Positions 8,349-17,020 of a stretch of 60,857 nt of DNA are shown one piece after another. The translations under genes and the position numbers were made by a program. Positions within the stretch are counted from its first letter, which is position 1; each line of letters opens with the position of its first letter. This DNA is from Paludibacteraceae bacterium. GTDB taxonomy: Bacteria; Bacteroidota; Bacteroidia; Bacteroidales; Paludibacteraceae. The DNA lies in assembly GCA_905233375.1 (NCBI GenBank), contig CAJOEJ010000014.1, positions 1-60,857 of the forward strand, given 5' to 3'. The notes under the pieces are model-generated. The model was not told where the DNA came from and made no database searches. It saw only the letters and a program-made list of their open reading frames with translations.

Positions 8349-10205
8349 ATGAGAAAAATGCTTCTTGCGGTGCTCGCCCTCATGGCTTGCACCCTCTCGT
8401 ACGCAGAGACGGTCAAACTCAACGGTTTGTATTATTCCTTGGGTAACACTACTGCTACCTTGGTTCAGGACCAGACGACAGACAAGTCGGTCTATTCGGC
8501 ATATACCTCGGTGACCGTTCCCGACTCCGTGACGTATAACAACTATACCTATCCGGTGGTGACGATAGGTACGAGTGCGTTTGAAGGATGTTCGAATCTG
8601 CAATCGGTGGTGTTGCCGGCTACGGTCACTACTATCAATACGGACGCTTTCTACGGGTGTGTGAAATTAGGCAGTATTAATCTGGAGGAAGGTCTGACGA
8701 CTATCAGCCAGCGGGCGTTCTATAATTGTAACCTCGCGTCCATCACTATCCCGAGTACGGTTACTTCCATTGGTAGCAAGGCATTCCAGGGCAATGCCAC
8801 GACGACTATTACGTGGCTTCCGAAGACCTGCTCTATCAGCTCGGACGAATACGCCCCGTTCTATAGTACCAACTCGAAAGTGACATCCTTCACGTTTGGT
8901 CCGGGTGTAGAAGTGATCCCTGCATATCTGTGCAAGAACATGAGTCTGCTGGACACGATTGTGTTACCGCCTTCGGTTTATTCGCTGGGTCAGTATGCGT
9001 TTATGTATTGTACGTCGCTCAAGTCGATCAACCTGCCCGTGACGCAGAAGACGCTTCCTGTCAGCTTCTTCGAAGGCTGTATGTCCTTGGAGTCGATAGA
9101 GTTGCCGTCAACGCTGACCACCATCAGCCAGGATGCGTTCTACGGTTGTTCCAAACTGGCGAATGTGACCTTGCACGAAGGTATAACGACCATCGGTGTA
9201 CGGGCGTTCTTTAACTGCAAATTGGCGTCCATCACTATCCCGAGTACGGTAACATCGGTCGGTAGTAAGGCGTTCCAAAGCAACCCGACGACCGCGGTAA
9301 CGTGGCTTCCAAAGAATTGCTCTATTAGTACGGATGATAGTGCGCCTTTCTACAGTACGAGTTCGAAGATCACTTCGTTCACTTTTGGTGACAGCGTGCA
9401 AGTCATTCCGTCGTACCTGTGCTATAAGATGAACAAACTGGCGAACGTGGTGTTGCCAGATAAACTGAAGACCATCGGTCAGTACGCATTCAACAACTGT
9501 TCTTTGCTCAAAGACGTAGCAATCCCGGCATCGGTCACCTCTATCGGTACATATGCGTTCGCGTTCTGTACATCGATCCGAAATTTCGAGTTTCCGAAAG
9601 GGATCACATCACTCGCTACCAGCGTGCTGGAAGGAAGTAGTGCTTTGCGATCGGTGGTCATTCCTTCGACGGTCGCGACGATCAACCAGGATGCGTTCTA
9701 TGGCTGCTCGGGTTTGCAGGCTATACATAACTACGCATACACGCCGCAGACTATCACCGAGCGGGCGGTAAACAACGTGAACAAGCATACCTGTATCCTC
9801 TATGTTCCGATGGATTATATCGATCTATACCGGGCAAAAGCTGTATGGTGTGATTTTGACAATATCATCGGCGTAGCAACGGACTTGCAGTTTGAAGACC
9901 AGATCGTTAACGTGACCTATCTCAAGCAGGATAGCACGTTGTATTACATGGAAGCGCAGAACTGGTCCGTTCCTCACGCTCCGCGTATCGACGGTTTCAC
10001 GTTCCTCAAATGGCAGGTTCTGCCGGGTGATCTGGCGGACGGCATCGTGCTGCAGGCGGTCTATGAGAAGAACGGCGCAACCGATAATATGCAGGTTCAA
10101 TCCGGGGAACAGGAGTCTTTGGCACAGAAATTGATACAGGACGGACAGGTCTATATCCTCCGCGATGACAAGTTGTTCACTATCGGAGGACAGATGGTTC
10201 GGTAA
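8349..10205 (+). CDS. BspA-like leucine-rich-repeat surface protein
   Basis: Protein of 618 residues. The signal peptide MRKMLLAVLALMACTLSYA is followed by about 15 LRR_5 (BspA/Treponema type) repeats of the form xAFxxCxxLxxIxLPxxVTxIG. Two blocks of about 160 residues are near copies, each running from TTI(N/S)xDAFYGC through TVTSxGSKAFQ and TWLPK to IPxYLC; the DNA repeats with a period of about 480 bp. Residues about 520-580 form a separate domain like the Listeria-Bacteroides or InlB repeat (ITYLKQDS, GFTFLKWQVLPGD). The end, YILRDDKLFTIGGQMVR, is the tail shared with three other secreted proteins here. Such proteins are surface adhesins in related bacteria; the ligand is unknown. Confidence 0.92.
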   Translation: MRKMLLAVLALMACTLSYAETVKLNGLYYSLGNTTATLVQDQTTDKSVYSAYTSVTVPDSVTYNNYTYPVVTIGTSAFEGCSNLQSVVLPATVTTINTDAFYGCVKLGSINLEEGLTTISQRAFYNCNLASITIPSTVTSIGSKAFQGNATTTITWLPKTCSISSDEYAPFYSTNSKVTSFTFGPGVEVIPAYLCKNMSLLDTIVLPPSVYSLGQYAFMYCTSLKSINLPVTQKTLPVSFFEGCMSLESIELPSTLTTISQDAFYGCSKLANVTLHEGITTIGVRAFFNCKLASITIPSTVTSVGSKAFQSNPTTAVTWLPKNCSISTDDSAPFYSTSSKITSFTFGDSVQVIPSYLCYKMNKLANVVLPDKLKTIGQYAFNNCSLLKDVAIPASVTSIGTYAFAFCTSIRNFEFPKGITSLATSVLEGSSALRSVVIPSTVATINQDAFYGCSGLQAIHNYAYTPQTITERAVNNVNKHTCILYVPMDYIDLYRAKAVWCDFDNIIGVATDLQFEDQIVNVTYLKQDSTLYYMEAQNWSVPHAPRIDGFTFLKWQVLPGDLADGIVLQAVYEKNGATDNMQVQSGEQESLAQKLIQDGQVYILRDDKLFTIGGQMVR

Positions 10206-10226
10206 ATAACGTAAAACAGAAAGAGG

Positions 10227-11231
10227 ATGAATATACGGAAAGGAATAACGATTGTATGTCTGCTACTCTGTCTGCCGTTACTGGCGGACAAGAGCTATAC
10301 GGTCGTGCTGGATGCCGGACACGGCGGTAAAGATCCCGGTGCGGTAGGCAAGATATCGAAGGAGAAAGACCTTAACCTGTCTCTGGTGTTGGAGGTGGGC
10401 AAACTGCTCAACGAGCAGTACCCCGATGTCAAAGTGGTCTATACCCGTTCGACGGATGTGTTCATTCCTCTGCAGACTCGTGCCGACATCGCCAACAAGA
10501 ACAACGCCGACCTGTTCATCTCCATTCATACCAACTCCGCCGAGTCGAAAGCGCCCAGCGGAGTAGAGACATTCATCCTGGGAACGGACAAAATGGAGCA
10601 GAACCTCGATGTGGCGATGCGCGAGAACGCCGTCATCAAACTGGAGTCCGATTATAATACGACCTATATGGGTTTTGACCCCAATTCAATTGATTCGTAT
10701 ATCATGTTCGAACTGCTGCAGAACAACTACATGGACCAGTCCCTTCAGTTCGCCTCTCAGGTTCAGCAGCGTTTTGTGGGTCACCTGAACCGGGATGACC
10801 GTGGTGTCCGTCAGGCGGCGTTCTGGGTGCTTCTCAAGACCGCTTGTCCGTCTATCCTCTTTGAGATGGGCTTCATCTCGAATCCCGAGGAGGAGCGTTT
10901 CCTGAACAAAGCCGGTTCGATGCGCCAGATGGCACAGGCGATTGTGGATGCGTTCGGCGCATATACCCGCCGTACGAAGGTGGCCGTCGGTGCAAGCAGA
11001 ACCGGTAGCGGAGGAGGTTCAGACGGCACAGCCTGTACAGCCTGTACAGACCTATTACGCGATACAGGTATGTGCGTCCAAGACCGTTTTAGAGCCGTCC
11101 GACCCCAAACTGAAAGGAGTGAAATGCGAGTCGTTGCAAGCCGGCGAATGGTACAAGTACTACACCGCCGCCGATACGGACAAAGAGAATGTGGCGCGAC
11201 AGTTGCCCGAATTGCGAAAACTGTTCCCTGA
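10227..11231 (+). CDS. N-acetylmuramoyl-L-alanine amidase, frameshifted near the end
   Basis: Residues 1-250 are a normal periplasmic amidase_3: signal peptide (KGITIVCLLLCLPLLADKSY), VVLDAGHGGKDPGA with the first zinc His, a Glu in KISKEKDLN, HTN (FISIHTNSAES) and the catalytic Glu in PSILFEMGFISNP. The enzyme cleaves the amide between muramic acid and the stem peptide. After AYTRRTKVA (about 10978) the frame reads low-complexity and Arg-rich sequence to a stop at 11231, while the next frame reads a sensible domain to 11259. One extra base between about 10975 and 10995 explains this. The other frame is described separately. The order amidase then mlaD is common in Bacteroidales. Confidence 0.88.
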   Translation: MNIRKGITIVCLLLCLPLLADKSYTVVLDAGHGGKDPGAVGKISKEKDLNLSLVLEVGKLLNEQYPDVKVVYTRSTDVFIPLQTRADIANKNNADLFISIHTNSAESKAPSGVETFILGTDKMEQNLDVAMRENAVIKLESDYNTTYMGFDPNSIDSYIMFELLQNNYMDQSLQFASQVQQRFVGHLNRDDRGVRQAAFWVLLKTACPSILFEMGFISNPEEERFLNKAGSMRQMAQAIVDAFGAYTRRTKVAVGASRTGSGGGSDGTACTACTDLLRDTGMCVQDRFRAVRPQTERSEMRVVASRRMVQVLHRRRYGQRECGATVARIAKTVP

Positions 11232-11259
11232 TAGTTGGATAATAACGTTTACGAAATGA
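10978..11259 (+). pseudogene. SPOR-like C-terminal domain of the amidase, out of frame
   Basis: In the +1 frame the DNA encodes VQAEPVAEEVQTAQPVQPVQ, a Pro/Gln/Val linker, then TYYAIQVCASKTVLEPSDP, GEWYKYYTAADT and a close in FPDSWIITFTK. That is a SPOR-like peptidoglycan-binding repeat as found at the end of Bacteroidales amidases. Its TGA overlaps the ATG of mlaD (ATGA, 11256-11259), as expected for the true gene end. The domain has no start of its own and is useful only if joined to the amidase, so the break is either a sequencing error, a recent mutation or a recoding site. Confidence 0.8.
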
Positions 11260-12158
11260 AACACGTACGAGAGATAAAAGTGGGCATTCTTGCCGCGGTG
11301 TGTATTTTTCTGTTAATCTTCGGGTTCAATTACCTGAAGGGTGTCAATATCTTCTCCCCGACCAACAGTTACTACGGTCGTTACACGCACCTGCATGGTC
11401 TGGAGGAACAGGCTGCGGTGTATATCCGCGGACATAAAGTGGGTCAGGTGGATGCCATTCACTACGATTTTACCAATGACAGTTCGTTTACTGTCGATAT
11501 CTCCGTGAATACGGACATCTCGCTTCCTTGCGGCACACAGATGGCTCTGGTGGCGGACGGGTTGTTAGGCGGAATGGCGATCGAGTTACAGCTTCCAGCC
11601 GTTGATACAGAGTCGGAGGTCATCGCGCACGGCAGTTTTCTGCCGACCGCCTATGTGCCGGGTCTGGTGGAGTCCCTGCAGGACGAGCTGTTGGCGAAAG
11701 TAGGCAGCGCCATCGATGAGGTGGATTCGTTGGTAGCCTGCGTGCGTGAGCAGTTGGAGGGCGACCATGTGCGTACTGCATTGACGAACGTGGACCGTAT
11801 ATCCGGCGACCTGACCAGTGTCTCGGGCGATCTCAAGCAGTTGATGTCCACGCGTGTGCCGTCTATCGTTACCAATGCCGACACGGCGATTGCGAACCTC
11901 AATTCGGTTATTTCGGATGTCAAACAGGCGGATATCGCCGCTACCATCGCGCGTGTCGATACCGCTATCGGCGGAGTCAATACGATTGTTGCGGAGGTTA
12001 ATTCGAAGCAGGGCACATTGGGCAAACTCATATATGACAACACCTTGTACGAGCATGTCGATGCTACGGTCGTTTCGGCGGATTCGCTGCTCGTCGATCT
12101 CAAGGCGCATCCCAAACGCTATGTCCATTTCTCGGTCTTCGGAAGGAAAGACAAATAG
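11256..12158 (+). CDS. mlaD: MlaD/MCE family lipid transport protein
   Basis: Protein of 300 residues from the ATG at 11256 (MKHVREIKVGILAAVCIFLL). One N-terminal membrane anchor is followed by the MCE domain: YYGRYTHLHGLEEQAAVYIR, GHKVGQVDAI and VADGLLGGMAIEL. From about residue 140 the protein is a long helical region (DLTSVSGDLKQLM, repeated small and polar heptads). MlaD subunits form hexamers in the periplasm and pass phospholipids between membranes with an ABC transporter. The mlaE and mlaF partners are not in the window. The start overlaps the end of the amidase's SPOR-like reading frame, so translation is probably coupled. Confidence 0.88.
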   Translation: MKHVREIKVGILAAVCIFLLIFGFNYLKGVNIFSPTNSYYGRYTHLHGLEEQAAVYIRGHKVGQVDAIHYDFTNDSSFTVDISVNTDISLPCGTQMALVADGLLGGMAIELQLPAVDTESEVIAHGSFLPTAYVPGLVESLQDELLAKVGSAIDEVDSLVACVREQLEGDHVRTALTNVDRISGDLTSVSGDLKQLMSTRVPSIVTNADTAIANLNSVISDVKQADIAATIARVDTAIGGVNTIVAEVNSKQGTLGKLIYDNTLYEHVDATVVSADSLLVDLKAHPKRYVHFSVFGRKDK

Positions 12159-12453
12159 CAGTTCCCAAATTCGGCATTTTAATTGTTAATAACTCTTATT
12201 GTGCCTGAATTTGCTATTTGTAGATTTTCTAAATTGCATTTTTTTTCAACAATATATAACCGCCGTATTTATAGCGGGTTATATAGGTTTTTAACAAAAA
12301 AACGCACCCATCTATTGCGTATTTAAAACCATCTATAAATCAGAGTGTTAGATGTTAATAACTTTTGTAATTTACTGATTTGCAAATGTTTATACGTAAA
12401 GTACTTAAAATGCGGTAGTTACAAAAAATGAAAAATGCCGTTTGCGCATGACA
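12159..12453. other. AT-rich gap before dnaA, candidate replication origin region
   Basis: No gene is visible. The stretch is AT-rich compared with the coding DNA. It holds two exact copies of TGTTAATAACT (12184-12194 and 12353-12363); the first nine bases match the DnaA box TGTGGATAA at seven positions. An imperfect hairpin ATATAACC...GGTTATAT lies at 12254-12285 and may end the mlaD transcript. Position next to dnaA and base composition fit an origin, but no perfect DnaA box is present, so the call is tentative. Confidence 0.35.
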
Positions 12454-12485
12454 TTTGCGTATATCAAAAAAAAGCAGTACCTTTG
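12454..12485 (+). promoter_or_regulatory. dnaA promoter
   Basis: TTTG (12454-12457), 20 bp, TACCTTTG (12478-12485), a perfect Bacteroidetes promoter. The spacer ends in an A-tract followed by GCAG, as in the tRNA-Val promoter. About 78 bp of leader separates it from the dnaA start. Confidence 0.85.
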
Positions 12486-12563
12486 CACTCGATTTTAACG
12501 GGCACGCGGGTCAGAATGACTCGTAATTTTTTGACACCTTATATAAAAATATAATATATATAA

Positions 12564-13931
12564 ATGCAAACAGTACAACAACAATGGGCAGCATGCCAGA
12601 CCATTCTGGCGGACAACCTCACGGCGAGCGTGTATCGCATGTGGTTTGCCCCGATTGTACCGTTGCAGTATGAGAATGGTGTTCTGGTTCTTCAGGTCAA
12701 GTCGCAGTTTGTGGCGGAGTACATCGAGGAGAACTATATTCCTCTGTTGTCCGCGGCTATCTACCGTGTGTTCGGTCAGGGGACAAAACTAGAGTACCGC
12801 GTGCTGATTGATTCGACTTCGGGCGCGGGCACGATGCTTCCTTCGGCGGCGCTTCCTCATGCGGGTTCGCAGCAGTTTTTCGGAAGCCAGCCTTCGGCGA
12901 ACACGTTCGATTCGCAGTTGAACATGCAATATACGTTTGATTCGTTTATTGCGGGCGAGCCGAACAAGCTGGCTCGCACTGCGGGTGTAGCGATCGCAAA
13001 GCAACCAGGCAGTACGGCGTTCAACCCGTTGTTTATCTACGGAGGCAGCGGAGTAGGCAAGACCCATCTGGCGAACGCTATCGGCAACCAGGTGCGTGTG
13101 CTTAATCCCCAGGCACGCGTGCTGTACGTGAGTGCGAACACGTTCAAGTTGCAGTACCAGGAGGCGACCAAGTCCAACCGTATTCCCGATTTCCTCAATT
13201 TCTATCAGACGATCGACGTGCTGATTGTGGATGATATCCAGTACTTTGCAGGACTGAAGGGTACACAGGACACGTTCTTCCATATTTTCAACTACCTCCA
13301 GCAGAGCCGCAAGCAGCTTATTCTGACCTGCGACCGTCCTCCTATTGAGCTCAAGGAGATCGAGGAGCGTCTTCTCACCCGTTTCAAATGGGGTCTGTCC
13401 GCCGAGGTGAAACGTCCGGACTACGAGTTGCGGCGCAATATCCTGCTTAGCAAAATGCGTCGTGACGGTATTGTGCTGAGTGACGACGTGGTTGATTTCG
13501 TGGCTCAGAACGTCCGTGATTCGGTGCGTGATTTAGAGGGTGTTCTGGCGTCTCTGCTTGCACATTCCACGTTGACAGACCGTGATATCGATCTGAAACT
13601 GGCAGAGCAGGTGGTCAGCCATATCGTGGCTATCCAGCCGCAACAGGTTACCGTTTCGGATGTCATCTCGTCCGTAGCGCAGCACTATAATGTGCCGGTA
13701 AAAGCGTTGACGGGACAGAACCGTTCCCGTGAGATCTCCCATGCGCGCCATGTGGCGTTCTATCTGAGCAAGGAGTTGACGGACAGTTCGTTGACAGAGA
13801 TCGGTTTCAAGATGGGTCGCCGTACTCATGCTACGGTATTGCATTCGATCATGCTTGTCAAAAGCCAACTGGAGTTCGACCCCGTCCTTCGCCAGCATAT
13901 CGCGCAGATCGAATCGGCTGTACGTCATTAA
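12564..13931 (+). CDS. dnaA: Chromosomal replication initiator DnaA
   Basis: Protein of 455 residues. Domain I (residues 1-75) is followed by a short linker, then the AAA+ core: Walker A GGSGVGKTHL near residue 160, Walker B VLIVDDIQYF, sensor I LILTCDRPP and the arginine-finger stretch RLLTRFKWGL. Domain IV has the helix-turn-helix TGQNRSREISHARHVAFYL and the signature MGRRTHATVLHS. In E. coli the matching signature is GRDHTTVLH; here Asp is replaced by Thr. DnaA binds origin boxes and opens the duplex. dnaN is not next to it, which is usual for Bacteroidetes. Confidence 0.97.
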   Translation: MQTVQQQWAACQTILADNLTASVYRMWFAPIVPLQYENGVLVLQVKSQFVAEYIEENYIPLLSAAIYRVFGQGTKLEYRVLIDSTSGAGTMLPSAALPHAGSQQFFGSQPSANTFDSQLNMQYTFDSFIAGEPNKLARTAGVAIAKQPGSTAFNPLFIYGGSGVGKTHLANAIGNQVRVLNPQARVLYVSANTFKLQYQEATKSNRIPDFLNFYQTIDVLIVDDIQYFAGLKGTQDTFFHIFNYLQQSRKQLILTCDRPPIELKEIEERLLTRFKWGLSAEVKRPDYELRRNILLSKMRRDGIVLSDDVVDFVAQNVRDSVRDLEGVLASLLAHSTLTDRDIDLKLAEQVVSHIVAIQPQQVTVSDVISSVAQHYNVPVKALTGQNRSREISHARHVAFYLSKELTDSSLTEIGFKMGRRTHATVLHSIMLVKSQLEFDPVLRQHIAQIESAVRH

Positions 13932-13959
13932 AACCGGACAAACTCCTGCCCGGTTTTTT
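13930..13959 (+). terminator. dnaA terminator
   Basis: AAAACCGG (13930-13937) pairs with CCGGTTTT (13950-13957) around a 12-base loop, and the second arm runs into six T. It begins right at the dnaA stop codon. Confidence 0.8.
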
Positions 13960-13987
13960 GTATATTCCAAATAGAACATTTATTGCC

Positions 13988-14042
13988 CCCGACTTAGTCT
14001 CGTTTTGCTCTCGTCTTGCTCTCGAGATGCTCTCGGTCACAA
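13988..14042. repeat. 11-bp tandem repeat, locus B
   Basis: Five 11-bp units: CCCGACTTAGT, CTCGTTTTGCT, CTCGTCTTGCT, CTCGAGATGCT and CTCGGTCACAA. The unit CTCGTCTTnnT is the same as in locus A (191-243) read on the opposite strand. It lies between the dnaA terminator and the gcvP promoter. Confidence 0.8.
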
Positions 14043-14140
14043 TTTTGCTGGAAAATAAAACATTTTCCGGGTGTATGGACATCTCGGGCACAGGAGGAAG
14101 TCGCCGTACAGAAAATATTTTCACAAAAAACACCCTCAAA

Positions 14141-14172
14141 TTTGCACATGTGCATTTTTTTTTGTAACTTTG
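14141..14172 (+). promoter_or_regulatory. gcvP promoter
   Basis: TTTG (14141-14144), 20 bp, TAACTTTG (14165-14172). The -33 element runs into the palindrome TGCACATGTGCA, a candidate operator. The leader to the ATG at 14201 is about 20-25 bases. Confidence 0.8.
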
Positions 14173-14200
14173 CACCCGCAAATAAAATACACCTTAAACA

Positions 14201-17020
14201 ATGAATGTAAACTATCTTGAGTCCCGTCATATAGGGCTCACCCCGGAAGACGAGCGTAGGATGTTAGACGCGATAGGCGCCGAGTCCATGGAATCCCTTG
14301 TCCGCGAGACAATGCCTGCGGATATCCTTTTACCGAATCCTATTGAACTGGACGAGCCGCTGACCGAGCAACAGGCTCTGAACGAGGCGGATGTGCTGTT
14401 GGGTTGCAACTATCTGTTCCGTTCCTATATAGGTCGCGGCTGGTACGGTACGATCACGCCGGCTGTGATCCGGCGGAATATATTAGAGAATCCCGTGTGG
14501 TACACCTCGTATACGCCTTATCAGGCGGAGGTGAGTCAGGGACGTCTGGAGGCGCTATTCGTGTTCCAGACGATGATCAGCGACCTGACGGGTCTGCCGC
14601 TTGCCAACTGCTCTCTGTTGGACGAAGCGACGGCGGCGGCGGAGTCGGTGACGATGATGCGGAATCTGCGTTCGCGGGAGCAGGTGAAGAATAATGTGTG
14701 CAAGGTCTTTGTAGATGAGAAGATATGGTCCAACACTTTATCCGTTCTGCGCACGCGTGCGGCGGGTCAGGGTATTGAGATCGTGACGGGCAGTTATGCG
14801 GACTTTGAGCCGGATGGTTCTTTCTTCGGTGCGCTGGTTCAGTGGCCCAACAGCGACGGCTCGGTCGAGGACTACGAGACGTTTATCGAGGATTGTCATG
14901 CGTCGGGGCTCAAAGTGACGGTGGTAGCAGACCTAATGGCGTTAGCGCTGCTCAAACCGTTAGACGCGGATATCATGTGCGGCACAGCCCAGCGTTTCGG
15001 TCTGCCGATGGGTTTCGGCGGTCCGACGGCGGGTTATATGGCGACGCGTGACGAGTTCAAACGCGACATGCCGGGTCGTATTATCGGTCTGAGTAAGGAC
15101 CAATACGGACATCCGGCGTACCGTCTGGCGCTCCAGACACGCGAGCAGCATATCAAACGTGAGAAAGCGACGTCCAATATCTGTACGGCAGAGGCTCTGT
15201 CGGCGATGATGGCGGGTATGTACGGCGTCTATCACGGGGCAGCGGGTATCCGTGAGATCGCGGAAGGCATCCACGGCAAAGCGGTCTATCTGAGCGAGAT
15301 GCTCCAGGCGTACGGCTACGAGCAGGAGAATGCGGAGTTCTTCGACACGCTCAAGATTCAGTTGGACGGTGAAAGTGTGAAGTTGGAAGACCTCAAGGCA
15401 AAAGCCGAAGAGTTGGGTATCAACCTGTATTACGCTCCGGAAGGATGGGTCGGTCTGTCAATTGACGAGACGGTGGATATAGACGATATGAACGACCTGA
15501 TCGAGTTGTTCGCCGAGGCGTCGGGTAACATGCCGCAATACGAAGAGAGCGACGAAGCGTTCGAGGGTTTGTGGGCGATTGACGAGAGCCGCGTGCGTGA
15601 GGTGGATTACTTGCAGGCGGAGGTGTTCAAGAAATATCACACCGAGACGGAGTTAATGCGTTACCTCAAACGTCTGGATCGCAAGGATATTTCGTTGGCG
15701 ACGTCGATGATCCCGCTGGGTTCGTGTACGATGAAACTGAACCCTGCTGCGGCGATGATTCCCATTACGTTCCGCGGCGCGACGGAGGTACATCCGTTAG
15801 CTCCTGCAGAGCAAGTGGCAGGCTACGAGACGATCATGGAAGAGCTGCAGGAGCAGTTGTGCGCTATCACGGGCTTCGACGCCTGCACGCTGCAACCGAC
15901 GTCCGGTGCAGCAGGCGAATATACGGGTCTGGTAGTCATCCGCGAGTACCTGCGCCGTCAGGGTCAGGCTCAGCGCAAGGTGCTTCTTATCCCTGCTTCG
16001 GCGCACGGAACGAACCCGGCATCGTGTGTGCAGGCAGGCTTCGTGCCCTGTGTGGTAAAGTGCGACGAGAAAGGCAATACCGATATCGACGACTGGAAGC
16101 AGAAAGCGGAGGAGCACAAGGACGAGCTGGCGGGATGTATGATCACATACCCCTCAACACACGGTATCTTCGAGCAGGCTATCCGCGAGATGATTGACAC
16201 GATTCATGGCAACGGCGGACTTGTTTATATGGACGGCGCGAACATGAACGCGCAGATCGGCTGGACGAACCCCGCGTTTATCGGCGCGGATGTGTGCCAC
16301 CTGAATCTGCACAAGTCGTTCGCCTCTCCTCACGGCGGCGGCGGACCGGGAGCCGGCGCTGTATGCTGCACGAGCGAACTGGCGGACTGTCTGCCGACAG
16401 ACGGCCATAACCGTGTGTCGGCGGCGATGTACGGCAATGCCAACATGGCACTTATATCGTGGGGATATATTAACATGTTAGGAGCGGAGGGACTGCGTCA
16501 TGCCACCGCTGCGGCTATATTGAGTGCGAACTACATGGCGCACCGTCTCCGGGATGCCTACGGTATCGTCTATACGGGTGCGACGGGTCGCGTTGGGCAC
16601 GAGCTGATCCTCGACTGCCGCCAGTTCCACGCTATCGGTATCACGGAGGCGGATATCGCCAAACGTCTGATGGACTACGGTTATCATGCGCCAACATTGT
16701 CGTTCCCGGTGCACGGCACGCTCATGGTCGAGCCGACCGAGAGCGAGTCGCTGGAGGAGATAGACCGTTTCTGCGACGTGCTGCTGCAGATCCGTCAGGA
16801 GATAGCGGATATCGAGTCCGGCAAAGCGGACAAGACGGATAACGTGCTGCTCAACGCACCGCACCCCGAGTACGAGGTGACAGCGGACGAGTGGAACCAT
16901 CCGTACAGCCGTCGCCAGGCTGCGTACCCGACCGAATGGGTGGCGCAGACCAAGTTCTGGTGTCCCGTAGGCCGCGTGGACAACGGTTTCGGCGACCGTA
17001 ATTTAGTAGCTCGTTTCTAA
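14201..17020 (+). CDS. gcvP: Glycine dehydrogenase (decarboxylating), P protein
   Basis: Full-length single-chain P protein of 939 residues; it decarboxylates glycine and loads the aminomethyl group onto the H-protein lipoyl arm. The N-terminal half contains SLLDEATAAAESVTMM and the C-terminal half carries the PLP lysine at about residue 705 in HLNLHKSFASPHGGGGPGAG, with GLVYMDGANMNAQIG just before it. No H- or T-protein gene is nearby, so the other parts of the system lie elsewhere. Its stop overlaps the next start by one base (TAATG at 17018-17022), coupling it to a YitT-type membrane protein, which is unusual. Confidence 0.97.
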   Translation: MNVNYLESRHIGLTPEDERRMLDAIGAESMESLVRETMPADILLPNPIELDEPLTEQQALNEADVLLGCNYLFRSYIGRGWYGTITPAVIRRNILENPVWYTSYTPYQAEVSQGRLEALFVFQTMISDLTGLPLANCSLLDEATAAAESVTMMRNLRSREQVKNNVCKVFVDEKIWSNTLSVLRTRAAGQGIEIVTGSYADFEPDGSFFGALVQWPNSDGSVEDYETFIEDCHASGLKVTVVADLMALALLKPLDADIMCGTAQRFGLPMGFGGPTAGYMATRDEFKRDMPGRIIGLSKDQYGHPAYRLALQTREQHIKREKATSNICTAEALSAMMAGMYGVYHGAAGIREIAEGIHGKAVYLSEMLQAYGYEQENAEFFDTLKIQLDGESVKLEDLKAKAEELGINLYYAPEGWVGLSIDETVDIDDMNDLIELFAEASGNMPQYEESDEAFEGLWAIDESRVREVDYLQAEVFKKYHTETELMRYLKRLDRKDISLATSMIPLGSCTMKLNPAAAMIPITFRGATEVHPLAPAEQVAGYETIMEELQEQLCAITGFDACTLQPTSGAAGEYTGLVVIREYLRRQGQAQRKVLLIPASAHGTNPASCVQAGFVPCVVKCDEKGNTDIDDWKQKAEEHKDELAGCMITYPSTHGIFEQAIREMIDTIHGNGGLVYMDGANMNAQIGWTNPAFIGADVCHLNLHKSFASPHGGGGPGAGAVCCTSELADCLPTDGHNRVSAAMYGNANMALISWGYINMLGAEGLRHATAAAILSANYMAHRLRDAYGIVYTGATGRVGHELILDCRQFHAIGITEADIAKRLMDYGYHAPTLSFPVHGTLMVEPTESESLEEIDRFCDVLLQIRQEIADIESGKADKTDNVLLNAPHPEYEVTADEWNHPYSRRQAAYPTEWVAQTKFWCPVGRVDNGFGDRNLVARF

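Noticed and set aside
11000..11231. The Arg-rich end of the amidase frame as a novel domain
   Set aside because: The other frame over the same bases encodes a proper SPOR-like domain and ends in overlap with mlaD, so the Arg-rich reading is a frameshift product.
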